The translations under genes were made by a program, and so were the position numbers. The notes below the pieces were generated by a model that did not search any database, was not told where the DNA came from, and saw only the letters and a program-made list of their open reading frames with translations. From a bacterium (GTDB lineage Bacteria > Oederibacteriota > CAKKQC01): 64,000 nt of DNA. The stretch lies in the NCBI GenBank assembly GCA_919901855.1, contig CAKKQC010000042.1, positions 62,001 to 126,000 of the forward strand, read 5' to 3'. Positions 8,206-15,281 of the stretch are shown piece after piece. Position 1 is the stretch's first letter. The number at the start of each line of letters is the position of its first letter.

Positions 8206-9353
8206 CGGAAGTCCTTGAGGATCGTCGCGGCCACGGTCCTCGACGCTCCCGTCCCCGCCAGCATCCTCCGGAGCTCCGCCGCCCGCCGCCGCGCCGCGAC
8301 CCGAGCCCCCTCGCCCCGCACGAAGGGGGCCGAGGCGCGCACGAGGGCGTCCGGCGTGAGCGCGCCCTGGAGGAGCTCGGTGACGACGCCGCGGTCGAAG
8401 AGAAGATTCACCAGGCTCACCCACGGAATTCGGAGGACCCGGGACCCGATCGCCCAATTGAACGCCGAAGTCCGGTACATGACGACCTGCGGAACGCCGA
8501 GCAGGCCGAGCTCGAGCGACGAGGTGCCCGAGGCCGTCCACGCGAACCGCGCATGGGCGCGGATGCCGTAGCCCGCATCCAGAACCATATGCACGGGCAG
8601 GCCCGAAGCGGCGGCCCGGGTAAGGTGCGGCGCCAGATGCGGCCGAGCGCCCGGGGCCGCGATCACGGCCCATTGCAGGGCGGGCTGCCGGACGGCGATC
8701 CGTCGCGCGGCCGCGAGCTGGACGGGCAGGATCCGCTCGATCTCGCCCTCGCGCGAGCCCGGCAGGAGCGCGGCCACCGGCCGGCCGGGATTGAGCCCCG
8801 CGGCCCGCAGCGCGCGAACCCGGTCGGGCGCCCGCTGCGGAAGAACCTCGAGCAGGGGATGTCCCGGGAACATGGCCCTGATCCCGAACGCCTGGTGCAG
8901 GGGCTCCTCGAACGGGAGCACGGGGAACGACCGGCGCACGATCTCGCGCAAGGTCAAGAGGCGGTTCGGGGCCCAAGCCCAGACCTGCGGGCAGACGTAG
9001 TAGTAGACGGGGATGCCGAGCCGGTGCGCGATCTTTCCCACCCGGAAGTTGAACCCCGGGAAGTCGATGAGCACGACCGCCGACGGCGGCCTCGTTCGCC
9101 ACGTCCGCGCCGTATTCCTGATCAGGGACCAATAAAGGTGCAGGTGCCGGACCAGACCCGTCCCGCCCATGACGGCGCCGCGGAGGAGCGAGGTGTCCAC
9201 GCGCGCGCCCGCGGCCGCCAGCTTGGGCCCGCCGAACCCGTGGAGCCGGACCCCGGGCGACTGCCTCCGAAGTTCCCGGGCCAGGAGCGCGGCGATGATG
9301 TCGCCCGACGGCTCTCCCGCCGAGATGAATATGGAGAGGGGCTTCGGGCGCAT
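8202..9353 (-). CDS. lpxB: Lipid-A-disaccharide synthase LpxB
   Basis: This 383-residue GT19 enzyme joins UDP-2,3-diacylglucosamine and lipid X to make the lipid A disaccharide. Motifs are FISAGEPSGD at residues 8-17, LHGFGGP, VLIDFPGFNF, YYVCPQVWAW, LLPGSREGEIER and ASGTSSLELGLLGVP. It is the first gene of the nine-gene operon. The usual upstream lpxD, lpxC, fabZ and lpxA genes are absent from this side. A TAAGAT hexamer ends six nt before the ATG with no ribosome-binding site between, so the transcript may be leaderless. Confidence 0.96.
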   Translation of the reverse strand: MRPKPLSIFISAGEPSGDIIAALLARELRRQSPGVRLHGFGGPKLAAAGARVDTSLLRGAVMGGTGLVRHLHLYWSLIRNTARTWRTRPPSAVVLIDFPGFNFRVGKIAHRLGIPVYYYVCPQVWAWAPNRLLTLREIVRRSFPVLPFEEPLHQAFGIRAMFPGHPLLEVLPQRAPDRVRALRAAGLNPGRPVAALLPGSREGEIERILPVQLAAARRIAVRQPALQWAVIAAPGARPHLAPHLTRAAASGLPVHMVLDAGYGIRAHARFAWTASGTSSLELGLLGVPQVVMYRTSAFNWAIGSRVLRIPWVSLVNLLFDRGVVTELLQGALTPDALVRASAPFVRGEGARVAARRRAAELRRMLAGTGASRTVAATILKDFR

Positions 9354-9359
9354 TGATCT

Positions 9360-9365
9360 ATCTTA
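9360..9365 (-). promoter_or_regulatory. Candidate -10 element of the lpxB operon
   Basis: The hexamer TAAGAT lies six nt before the lpxB ATG. Transcription normally starts about seven nt after a -10, so the start site would fall at the start codon. I see no convincing -35. Confidence 0.4.
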
Positions 9366-9456
9366 CCGCCCGTTCACGCCCCCGGCTCTAGCGGCCTGAC
9401 AGAGGGCTACTTCTGCCTCAACCGACGCGCGGCTTCCGGGTTCTCAGGCGGAACGC

Positions 9457-9780
9457 TCAGGCCGGAGCCCCGTGGACGGCCGCCTCCGGATGCCGAACCG
9501 TGACCTTGACCACGACCCGAGACCCCAACCGGCTGATGACCGACATAAGCCGGTCGACCGTGAACCGATCGAGGACCGCATTCCGAATGCGCGAGTAGTC
9601 CGCGGCTGCGATCCCGGTCCGGCGCTGGGCCGCGCGCACGCTGAGGCCCTGCCGGTCCAGCTCCTTGATGATCTCGGCAGCCAGGATGGCCTTGACCTGA
9701 GCCAGGTCCGCATCTGCCTTGCCGAAATCACGGTACACGTTGCCACTGCCCCGCATGACCTCGAGCTTTCCCTTCTTCAT
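9457..9780 (-). CDS. Antitoxin of a HigBA/RelE-type pair, XRE-like helix-turn-helix protein
   Basis: This 107-residue protein has a HigA2-like helix-turn-helix in its middle: LDRQGLSVRAAQRRTG then AAADYSRIRNAVLDRFTVDRL at residues 41-78. This matches the antitoxin component usually found downstream of Gp49/HigB-type toxins. It should neutralise the toxin and, with it, repress the promoter at 10145-10170. Its ATG overlaps the toxin stop (ATGA). The C-terminal segment RVVVKVTVRHPEA is typical of this antitoxin group. The pair is an accessory insertion between core operons. Confidence 0.82.
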   Translation of the reverse strand: MKKGKLEVMRGSGNVYRDFGKADADLAQVKAILAAEIIKELDRQGLSVRAAQRRTGIAAADYSRIRNAVLDRFTVDRLMSVISRLGSRVVVKVTVRHPEAAVHGAPA

Positions 9781-10124
9781 CCGAACATCACCTCCAGTTG
9801 CCTTATCCTCGCCTCGATCAGCTCGATCACTCGCCGGGGCGTCTTGATGCCCTGCGTGGACTTCTTCTGGAACGCATGCACCACCCAGACATCCGTCCCA
9901 ATGCGAACCGCATACACGACCCGGAAGGCGTTCCCCCGGTGCGGCGATACGATCTCGAAGACGCCAGACCCGAGGCCCTTCATGGGCTTCGCCACATCGG
10001 CCTTGCCCCCTTCCGCCGCGATCGTCAGTGCGGTGAGACAGGCGGTCTGCACCCTCTCCGGGAACCCCTCGAATTCCCGGCGCGCCACCTTGACCCAAGA
10101 GATCGGTCGTGTGGTCTTAATCAT
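9777..10124 (-). CDS. RelE/ParE-superfamily toxin, phage Gp49-like (HigB type)
   Basis: This 115-residue toxin resembles the phage-derived Gp49 (PF05973) branch of the RelE/ParE superfamily, predicted to cut mRNA on the ribosome. The core is GSGVFEIVSPHRGNAFRVVY followed by VWVVHAFQKKSTQGIKTP, nearly the family consensus. The toxin precedes its antitoxin, as in higBA. A GAGG ribosome-binding site lies seven nt before the ATG, unlike most first genes here, which lack one; this fits horizontal acquisition. Confidence 0.85.
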   Translation of the reverse strand: MIKTTRPISWVKVARREFEGFPERVQTACLTALTIAAEGGKADVAKPMKGLGSGVFEIVSPHRGNAFRVVYAVRIGTDVWVVHAFQKKSTQGIKTPRRVIELIEARIRQLEVMFG

Positions 10125-10144
10125 CCGCTTACCTCAGCGATATG

Positions 10145-10170
10145 TTGTCACACATGACAACACCTTGTCA
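10145..10170. promoter_or_regulatory. Operator with three alternating half-sites at the toxin-antitoxin promoter
   Basis: On the plus strand TTGTCA (10145), TGACAA (10155) and TTGTCA (10165) occur at exact 10-bp steps, so two overlapping perfect inverted repeats share the middle half-site. The sites lie 20-46 bp upstream of the toxin ATG and overlap a perfect -35 TTGACA on the minus strand (10171-10166). Autorepression by the helix-turn-helix antitoxin is the natural reading. The -10 is unclear. Confidence 0.6.
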
Positions 10171-10171
10171 A

Positions 10172-10504
10172 TCTGAGCGAGTCCCATGGGGAACGGCCCC
10201 GGGGAGCCCCGAGCGAGTCTTCGAGGCGAGGGGTCAAAGGGCTGGCCCAGGCTTCCACTCTTCACAGCCCCGGGAATCTGAAGATCTTAACCACGTCCCC
10301 TCGTTCCGTTCTGGATCTCACCGCGTCGGAGGTGCTCGACCTGCTCACGGAACTCGGTTTGCCGTCCGCCCTCGGGTACGATGACTACCTCCAGGGATTC
10401 GCGAACCTGGATCGCGCGCGCCGGAAGCGACGCTGAGTTGATGCCCTAAGGTTGCCGGGACAGCCTCTGCCGAACCTTGCCGCCGAGACGGCGGTAACCC
10501 CGGC
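10172..10504. other. Gene-poor stretch between the toxin-antitoxin pair and the LeuA-family gene
   Basis: Apart from the operator just to its left, this stretch holds only one possible small coding remnant (10278-10436) and weak GC-rich hairpins, such as 10480-10495. I see no RNA gene. No clear rho-independent terminator is visible. Confidence 0.5.
10278..10436 (+). other. Possible small protein or gene remnant without a canonical start codon
   Basis: The plus frame ending at the TGA at 10434-10436 reads as a protein-like segment: VLDLTASEVLDLLTELG, then LPSALGYDDYLQGFANLD and a basic tail RARRKRR. It has helical periodicity and third-position GC bias, unlike random sequence. The frame contains no ATG, GTG or TTG; only CTG 10278 or ATC 10284 could begin it. 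It could be the 3' remnant of a gene truncated when the toxin-antitoxin pair inserted, or a small protein with an unusual start. I do not recognise the family. Confidence 0.25.
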
Positions 10505-11890
10505 TCAGGGCTTCTTCCCCAGCGCGAGATGGAGGAGCTCCTCCTCCGAGATTCCGAGCGCGTGGTAGTTGCGGTAGTACTCGTCGATGAACCGCTCGTG
10601 GGTGCCCGTGCGCATCCGCTCCTCACGCAGGTCCTTGACCTCGGCCGTGAGCCGCTTGACCAGTGCGTCGTCGATCGCGATGCCGGCGGCCTTGAGCGCC
10701 GCCTCGTTCTTGTGGAGGACGTGCTCGACCGACGCCGTGCCCGTGTGCTTGCCGAAGACGAACCGCTGGGTCCCGCCGACGGCCTCCTCGCGGATGAACT
10801 GGTAGATCGCGGGGTTGATGAGAATCCCGGAGGTGTGGATCCCGGACTCGTGGGAGTAGACGCCCTCGCCGATGATGGGCTCGTTGACCTGGACCGCGAT
10901 GCCGCTCATGCGCTCGACCGCCCGGCGCAGCTCGACGAGCCAGTCGTACTTGAACCCCGGGAGCTCGATGCCGTAGAGCTCCTTGAGGATCATGACGATC
11001 TGGTGGAGCGACGCGTTGCCAGCGCGCTCGCCGATCCCGTTGGCGCAGAGGCCCGCGTGAGTGGCCCCGTGCGACAGCGCCCGGACGGTGTTGTACGCCC
11101 CGATGCCGAAGTCGTTGTGGAAGTGGGCCGTGATCTGGGTCGCCGGGGTCAGGGCCTTCACCAACGGGGGGAAGTAATAGTCCACGGCCTCGGGGGTGAG
11201 CACCCCGCAGGTGTCCGAGAAGCACATGCGGGTGCCCCCGGCCGCGACGCACGCACGCGCCCATTCGAGATCGTAGTCGAGGTTCGATCTGGACGCGTCC
11301 TCGGCCGCGAACTCGACCCGCGAGAACCCGAGCTCGCGGGCGGTAGATACCGCGCGGGTGATCATCCGGATATTCGCCTTACGGAAGAACTCGACGGGCA
11401 GGTCGAGCCAGGCCTCCGGCTTCTCCCCCTCCTGCTTGAGCAGGACCTGGCCGATCTTGTACTTCATATGAAGATCCGAGAGCGTCGAGAGGACGAGCAC
11501 CGAAACCGCGTCCGGCGGCGCGCCAATCGCCTTCATCGTCTCCGCAACGCAGTCGAGGTCCCCCCGGTTGCTCCGGCACATGGCCAGGATCTCGACATCG
11601 GGCCGGATCTTCCCCTCCCGCTGGGCCTGGACGCATAGCTGGAGCGACCGGCGGTCGGATTCCCCCACGATCGGGAATGCCACGTCCATGACGTGGACCC
11701 CGATCCCGGAGAGCAGGATCGCGAGCTCGAGCTTCTGCTCGGGCGAAAAGGCCACCCCGGGCATCTGTTCGCCGTCCCGGAGGGTGTCGTCGTAGAGCCG
11801 GATGGCCCCGGGAGCGACGAAGGACTTGCCCGTCGTGAACGTCCTCGGCAGGCGGACCAGGTGGTCGAGCGGTTCGCGGAGGTCAACCAT
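10505..11890 (-). CDS. LeuA/NifV-family acyl-CoA carboxyl-transferring synthase (homocitrate or isopropylmalate synthase-like)
   Basis: This 461-residue enzyme condenses an acyl-CoA with a 2-oxo acid on a DRE-TIM barrel. The signatures are LYDDTLRDGEQMPGVAFS (residues 32-49), the metal ligands in HFHNDFGIGAYNTVRAL, and NGIGERAGNASLHQ. ESGIHTSGILINPAIYQF and FGKHTG follow. It lacks the C-terminal regulatory domain of classical LeuA, which favours homocitrate synthase-like, citramalate or Re-citrate synthase activity; sequence alone does not decide. The start overlaps the rpoN stop by eight bases, so it is co-translated with sigma-54. No nif or leu genes are nearby. Confidence 0.75.
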   Translation of the reverse strand: MVDLREPLDHLVRLPRTFTTGKSFVAPGAIRLYDDTLRDGEQMPGVAFSPEQKLELAILLSGIGVHVMDVAFPIVGESDRRSLQLCVQAQREGKIRPDVEILAMCRSNRGDLDCVAETMKAIGAPPDAVSVLVLSTLSDLHMKYKIGQVLLKQEGEKPEAWLDLPVEFFRKANIRMITRAVSTARELGFSRVEFAAEDASRSNLDYDLEWARACVAAGGTRMCFSDTCGVLTPEAVDYYFPPLVKALTPATQITAHFHNDFGIGAYNTVRALSHGATHAGLCANGIGERAGNASLHQIVMILKELYGIELPGFKYDWLVELRRAVERMSGIAVQVNEPIIGEGVYSHESGIHTSGILINPAIYQFIREEAVGGTQRFVFGKHTGTASVEHVLHKNEAALKAAGIAIDDALVKRLTAEVKDLREERMRTGTHERFIDEYYRNYHALGISEEELLHLALGKKP

Positions 11891-13337
11891 TGGGTTCGGA
11901 ACTCCTTTCGGACGAGCGGTTCTGCCGGCGTTGCCAGGCCGCCGGAATCTTCAGCGCCTCCCGGTACTTGGTCACCGTCCGGCGCGCGATCGCAATCCCC
12001 TCGGACCGCAGGAGATCGGCCAGTTGATCGTCCGACCGCGGCGCGGCCGCCGGCTCGGTCTCGACCAGCTCGCGGATGCGCTCGCGGACGGCGGTGCCCG
12101 ACGCGCCCGCGCTCGACGCCCCCGGGAGGCGGTTCGAGAAGAATGTCCGGAGCGGCAGGGTCCCCCGGGGCGTGGCCACGTACTTGTTGGCCACGATCCG
12201 GCTCACCGTGGACTCGTGCACGCCGATCGCGTCCGCGACCTCGCGCAGGGTGAGGGGCACGAGGTGGGCGGGGCCGCGGTCGAGGAAGTCGCGCTGGGTC
12301 TTCACGATGTGGTCGACCACCTTGTGTAGGTTGACGCGGCGCTGTTCGATCCCGCGCATGAGCATGAGGGCGGAGCGGAACCGCTCCTGGAGGAACTCGC
12401 GCTCGGCCTTCCCCAGCTTCGCCCGGTCGGCGAGCATCTCCCGGTACGCCTGGGACAAACGCAGGGGGGGCAGGCCGGCGTCGTTCAGCCCGACCACATA
12501 CTGGCCCTCGACCTTCTCGACGCGGACGTCCGGGAAGACCGTCTGGGGCGGCGGCGCGAACTGGCCGCCGGGTTTCGGATCGCACGCCCGAATCTGCTTG
12601 AGCGCGGCCTCCACGGCCTCCGGCGCGACCCCGAGCGCCTTCGCGATCTTCGCGTGGCCCGCGGGCCCCGGAACCTCGAGGGCGGCCAGGTGCTCCGAGA
12701 CGATCCGCACGGCCAGGGCGGTGTCGCCCTTCATCGGCTGAAGCTGGAGGAGCAGGCATTCCTTGAGGTCCCGCGCCCCCACGCCCGTGGGCTCCAGCGA
12801 CTGGACCAGCGTCAGGGCCCCCTCAAGCACCTGCACGGGCACGCCCGCCGGCCCCGCAAGTTCCTCGAGGGGGGTGGTCAGGTACCCGTTGTCGTCGAGG
12901 TTGCCGACCAGCATCTCGGCCAGCCGCACCTGGGCCCCGTCCCCCTCGGTCTCGTGCAACTGGTCCAGGAGGTGCACCTGGAGCGTCTCGACCCCGACGA
13001 GCCGGTTCTCGCGCCGCTGCTCCATTTCCTCCTCGCGCTGGCGGTCCCGGGTTTCGCGCGGCCCCTCGTCGGCGGCCAGCTTGAGCCAGGCATCCATGCC
13101 GTCGTCGGCTTCTGGCCCCTCGGCCGCGGCCGGCGTCTCGTGGACGCCCTCGGCGTCCGGTTCCAGCCCCGGTTCCGGCGGACCCTCCTCGAGCGCGGGA
13201 TTCGACTCGAGTTCCTGGCGCACCTGCTCGATGAGCTCCATCGTCGGCAACTGGAGGAGGCGGATGACCTGCTGGAGCTGCGGCGTCATCACGAGCTTCT
13301 GCTGTTGCCGCAGCCGCAGCGAGTGGGTGAGATCCAT
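11883..13337 (-). CDS. rpoN: RNA polymerase sigma-54 factor RpoN
   Basis: This 484-residue alternative sigma factor directs RNA polymerase to -24/-12 promoters under enhancer-binding ATPases. Region I is the Gln/Leu-rich N-terminus (LRLRQQQKLVMTPQLQQVIR). An acidic region II follows, then core binding (GNLDDNGYL, SLEPTGVGARDL), the helix-turn-helix (LREVADAIGVHESTVSRIV), and a C-terminal RpoN box reading ARRTVTKYRE near residues 451-460. The usual box has Ala where this one has Thr. Length is normal. It is divergent from a HEAT-repeat gene with only 32 bp between starts. Confidence 0.96.
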   Translation of the reverse strand: MDLTHSLRLRQQQKLVMTPQLQQVIRLLQLPTMELIEQVRQELESNPALEEGPPEPGLEPDAEGVHETPAAAEGPEADDGMDAWLKLAADEGPRETRDRQREEEMEQRRENRLVGVETLQVHLLDQLHETEGDGAQVRLAEMLVGNLDDNGYLTTPLEELAGPAGVPVQVLEGALTLVQSLEPTGVGARDLKECLLLQLQPMKGDTALAVRIVSEHLAALEVPGPAGHAKIAKALGVAPEAVEAALKQIRACDPKPGGQFAPPPQTVFPDVRVEKVEGQYVVGLNDAGLPPLRLSQAYREMLADRAKLGKAEREFLQERFRSALMLMRGIEQRRVNLHKVVDHIVKTQRDFLDRGPAHLVPLTLREVADAIGVHESTVSRIVANKYVATPRGTLPLRTFFSNRLPGASSAGASGTAVRERIRELVETEPAAAPRSDDQLADLLRSEGIAIARRTVTKYREALKIPAAWQRRQNRSSERSSEPNG

Positions 13338-13369
13338 GTCGAGCGCATGTTACCATACGCTTCGAACCC
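13338..13369. promoter_or_regulatory. Compact divergent promoter between rpoN and the HEAT-repeat gene
   Basis: Only 32 bp separate the two start codons. On the minus strand TAACAT (13352-13347) ends nine nt before the rpoN ATG; on the plus strand TACCAT (13351-13356) or TACGCT lies 9-13 nt before the HEAT-gene ATG. The -10 elements physically overlap, so both genes probably have almost no 5' leader and cannot be transcribed at once from this site. Confidence 0.4.
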
Positions 13370-14032
13370 ATGGACGACGAGCTGCCGCGTTCGATCGCCA
13401 TTCCGCTCGAGGCGCTCCGGTGCGCGGGCGCGACGCCCCCGCTCGACGCGATCGACGCGCTGATCGAGGCGGGCGAACCAGCGGCCGGCCCGCTGGTCCG
13501 CCTCCTCGACGAGACCGAGCCGGACGACGACGACTGGACGCCGCTCTGGGCCGCCATCACGCTCGGTGAGCTGCGGCACGCCCCCGCGGCGCCCGCGCTC
13601 CTCCGCCTGCTCGCGCTGCCCGAGGGGGACGTGCTCGCCGAAGCCGGCGTGGAAGCCATCGCCAAGATCGGGGTCCCCGCGCTTCCGGCGCTGCTCGGAT
13701 TCGCCCGGGAAGCCCGCGAGTGGGAGGCCCGGCACTATGCCTACGCCGCGATCGGCCTGATCCCGGGCGAGGCCTCGTTCCGCTTCCTCGTCGCCGCCCT
13801 GGACGCCGATCCCCTGCTCTGGAGCGCGATCGCGATGGCCCTCGCGGACTTCGGCGATCCGCGGGCGCTCACGCACCTGCGCCGGATCCAGGGCCGGGCC
13901 CGCAAGGACGCGGAGGGCGGAGAGGCGGCCCAGATCGCGGAGGCGATCGAGATTCTCGAGGGCCGGCGGCCTCCGTACCCGAAACTGCACCAGCAATCCT
14001 GGCGCGACCGGTACGCGGCCATCTTCGCGTGA
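13370..14032 (+). CDS. HEAT-repeat protein of unknown function
   Basis: This 220-residue cytoplasmic protein is built of about five alpha-helical HEAT-like repeats. Repeated units include AITLGELRHAPAAPALLRLL, VEAIAKIGVPALPALLGFA, AAIGLIPGEASFRFLVAAL and AMALADFGDPRALTHLRRI. There is no signal peptide or catalytic motif. HEAT scaffolds mediate protein contacts, and phycocyanobilin-lyase-like members occur widely without pigments. It is translationally coupled to maf (GTGA overlap) and divergent from rpoN. Function is unknown. Confidence 0.75.
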   Translation: MDDELPRSIAIPLEALRCAGATPPLDAIDALIEAGEPAAGPLVRLLDETEPDDDDWTPLWAAITLGELRHAPAAPALLRLLALPEGDVLAEAGVEAIAKIGVPALPALLGFAREAREWEARHYAYAAIGLIPGEASFRFLVAALDADPLLWSAIAMALADFGDPRALTHLRRIQGRARKDAEGGEAAQIAEAIEILEGRRPPYPKLHQQSWRDRYAAIFA

Positions 14033-14649
14033 CCCGCCCCCGGCCCCTCTACCTGGCTTCGGCGTCGCCCCGGCGCATCGACCTCCTCTCCAGGCTCGGC
14101 CTCCCCTTCCGGGTCCTGCACCTCCGTTTCCGCGAGATCATGCCCTCCCTCCCGGCCGAGGAAGCCGCCCGGCTCCTCGCCTGGCGGAAGGCGGAGTGGG
14201 CGCGCCGCCACCTCGACCACGGCATCATCGTCGCCGCCGACACCATCGTGGCGCTCGGCGACCACCTCTACGGGAAGCCGCGCTCAAGGGCGGACGCGGC
14301 GGCCATGCTGCGCGAGCTGTCGGGCCGGACGCACCTCGTGACGACGGCCGTCGCCGTTGTCGATGCCCGCACGCGATGCGGAATGCTCGGCAGCGAGCGG
14401 AGCCGGGTGACCTTCCGCCGGCTGTCCTCCAAGGACATCTCACGCTATGTCGCGTCGGGAGAATCACTGGACAAGGCCGGGGCCTACGCGGTCCAGGGCC
14501 TGGGGCGGGCGCTCCTCGCCCGCATCGAGGGGGACGTCTACAACGTTATCGGATTCCCCGTGCACCTGTTCGCGTCGCTGGCCGAGCGGCTCGGGGTCCG
14601 CGTGCCACCCGCCCGGGTTCGCGCCCTCTACCTCGCCCGCCCGCGCTGA
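14029..14649 (+). CDS. maf: Maf-family nucleoside triphosphate pyrophosphatase
   Basis: This 206-residue Maf/YhdE-type enzyme hydrolyses dTTP/UTP or modified nucleotides to the monophosphates. Motifs are the N-terminal LYLASASPRRIDLL, the catalytic AADTIVALGDHLYGKP (Asp near residue 73), and the C-terminal GAYAVQGLGRALLARIEGD and NVIGFPV. The GTG at 14029 overlaps the HEAT-gene stop and sits just before LYLASASPRR, as expected. A strong stem-loop lies 11 bp after the stop. Confidence 0.93.
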   Translation: MTRPRPLYLASASPRRIDLLSRLGLPFRVLHLRFREIMPSLPAEEAARLLAWRKAEWARRHLDHGIIVAADTIVALGDHLYGKPRSRADAAAMLRELSGRTHLVTTAVAVVDARTRCGMLGSERSRVTFRRLSSKDISRYVASGESLDKAGAYAVQGLGRALLARIEGDVYNVIGFPVHLFASLAERLGVRVPPARVRALYLARPR

Positions 14650-14659
14650 CCCCCCCTGA

Positions 14660-14703
14660 ACGCCGAACGGGCGTCCGGACCTGGCCCGGCCGCCCGTCGG
14701 CGT
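14660..14703. terminator. Large stem-loop between converging maf and Spy-like genes
   Basis: Thirteen base pairs with one bulged A join 14660-14673 to 14691-14703, and an inner CCGG/CCGG stem closes the loop. It lies centrally between two converging genes. There is no T-run on either side, so it may mark a bidirectional end without being a textbook intrinsic terminator. Confidence 0.5.
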
Positions 14704-14722
14704 GGCCTGGAGGAACCCTTCG

Positions 14723-15226
14723 TTACCGGACCGGAGGCCGGGCAGCGCCACGCGGCATCGGCCGTCCCCAGCCCTGCCGCAGGCGGTCCGCGAACATCAT
14801 CGTGAACTTCGCCCCCTGCGGAGGCGTCAGCATCGCGAGGACGTTCGCCTCATGCTTGTCCTGTTCCGTCCGGATCGCGCCCCGGGTGGCGTTGACCGCG
14901 TCCAGCTTCGCCTTCACGTCGGCGTCCGCAGCCTTGCGGTCCACGAGGGCCTTGAGTTCCGCCGTCTGGGCTCCAAGCGTCTCCCACAGCGGCCCCGACA
15001 CGGCCTGGGTCCGGTCCACTTCCGCCTTCCACTGCGTCTGCTGGGCCGGCGCCAATTCGAGCACCTTGGCTATCATGGCCTCCGGGCCCTGGATCGGCGC
15101 GGGACCGACCGGACGGGCCGCGCCCTGGCCCGCGGGCATCGGCCGGGCGGGACCCGCCAGCGCGGGCGTCACCGCGACGGACCCGATCAAAGCCACCACT
15201 GCGATTGCGCACGCGACCTGTCTCAT
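14723..15226 (-). CDS. Periplasmic Spy/CpxP-like small protein
   Basis: This 167-residue exported protein has a clear signal peptide (about residues 1-23, ending TPALA) and a helical body. The body has a heptad-like charged pattern including LAPAQQTQWKAEVDR and LTPPQGAKFTMMFADRL. The second resembles the LTxxQ motif of Spy/CpxP/ZraP proteins, which act as periplasmic chaperones or metal-stress sensors. The start is fixed by a perfect AGGAGG six nt before the ATG at 15226. It lies 55 bp after the PpiD-like gene on the same strand, a fitting partner. Confidence 0.6.
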   Translation of the reverse strand: MRQVACAIAVVALIGSVAVTPALAGPARPMPAGQGAARPVGPAPIQGPEAMIAKVLELAPAQQTQWKAEVDRTQAVSGPLWETLGAQTAELKALVDRKAADADVKAKLDAVNATRGAIRTEQDKHEANVLAMLTPPQGAKFTMMFADRLRQGWGRPMPRGAARPPVR

Positions 15227-15281
15227 GGTTTGCCTCCTTGTTGCACGCACGGACCCTGACCTGAACTCTTGCCTCAACGGC

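Noticed and set aside
9457-10171. Prophage or genomic island
   Set aside because: Only a toxin-antitoxin pair is present; no integrase, attachment repeats, tRNA or phage structural gene.
10142-10384. An 80-residue plus-strand frame in the gap after the toxin gene
   Set aside because: It starts inside the operator and lacks protein-like periodicity; the frame ending at 10436 is the more protein-like one.
11883-13337. Sigma-54 (-24/-12) promoters in the window
   Set aside because: I looked for TGGCAC-N5-TTGC patterns upstream of genes and found only coding coincidences.
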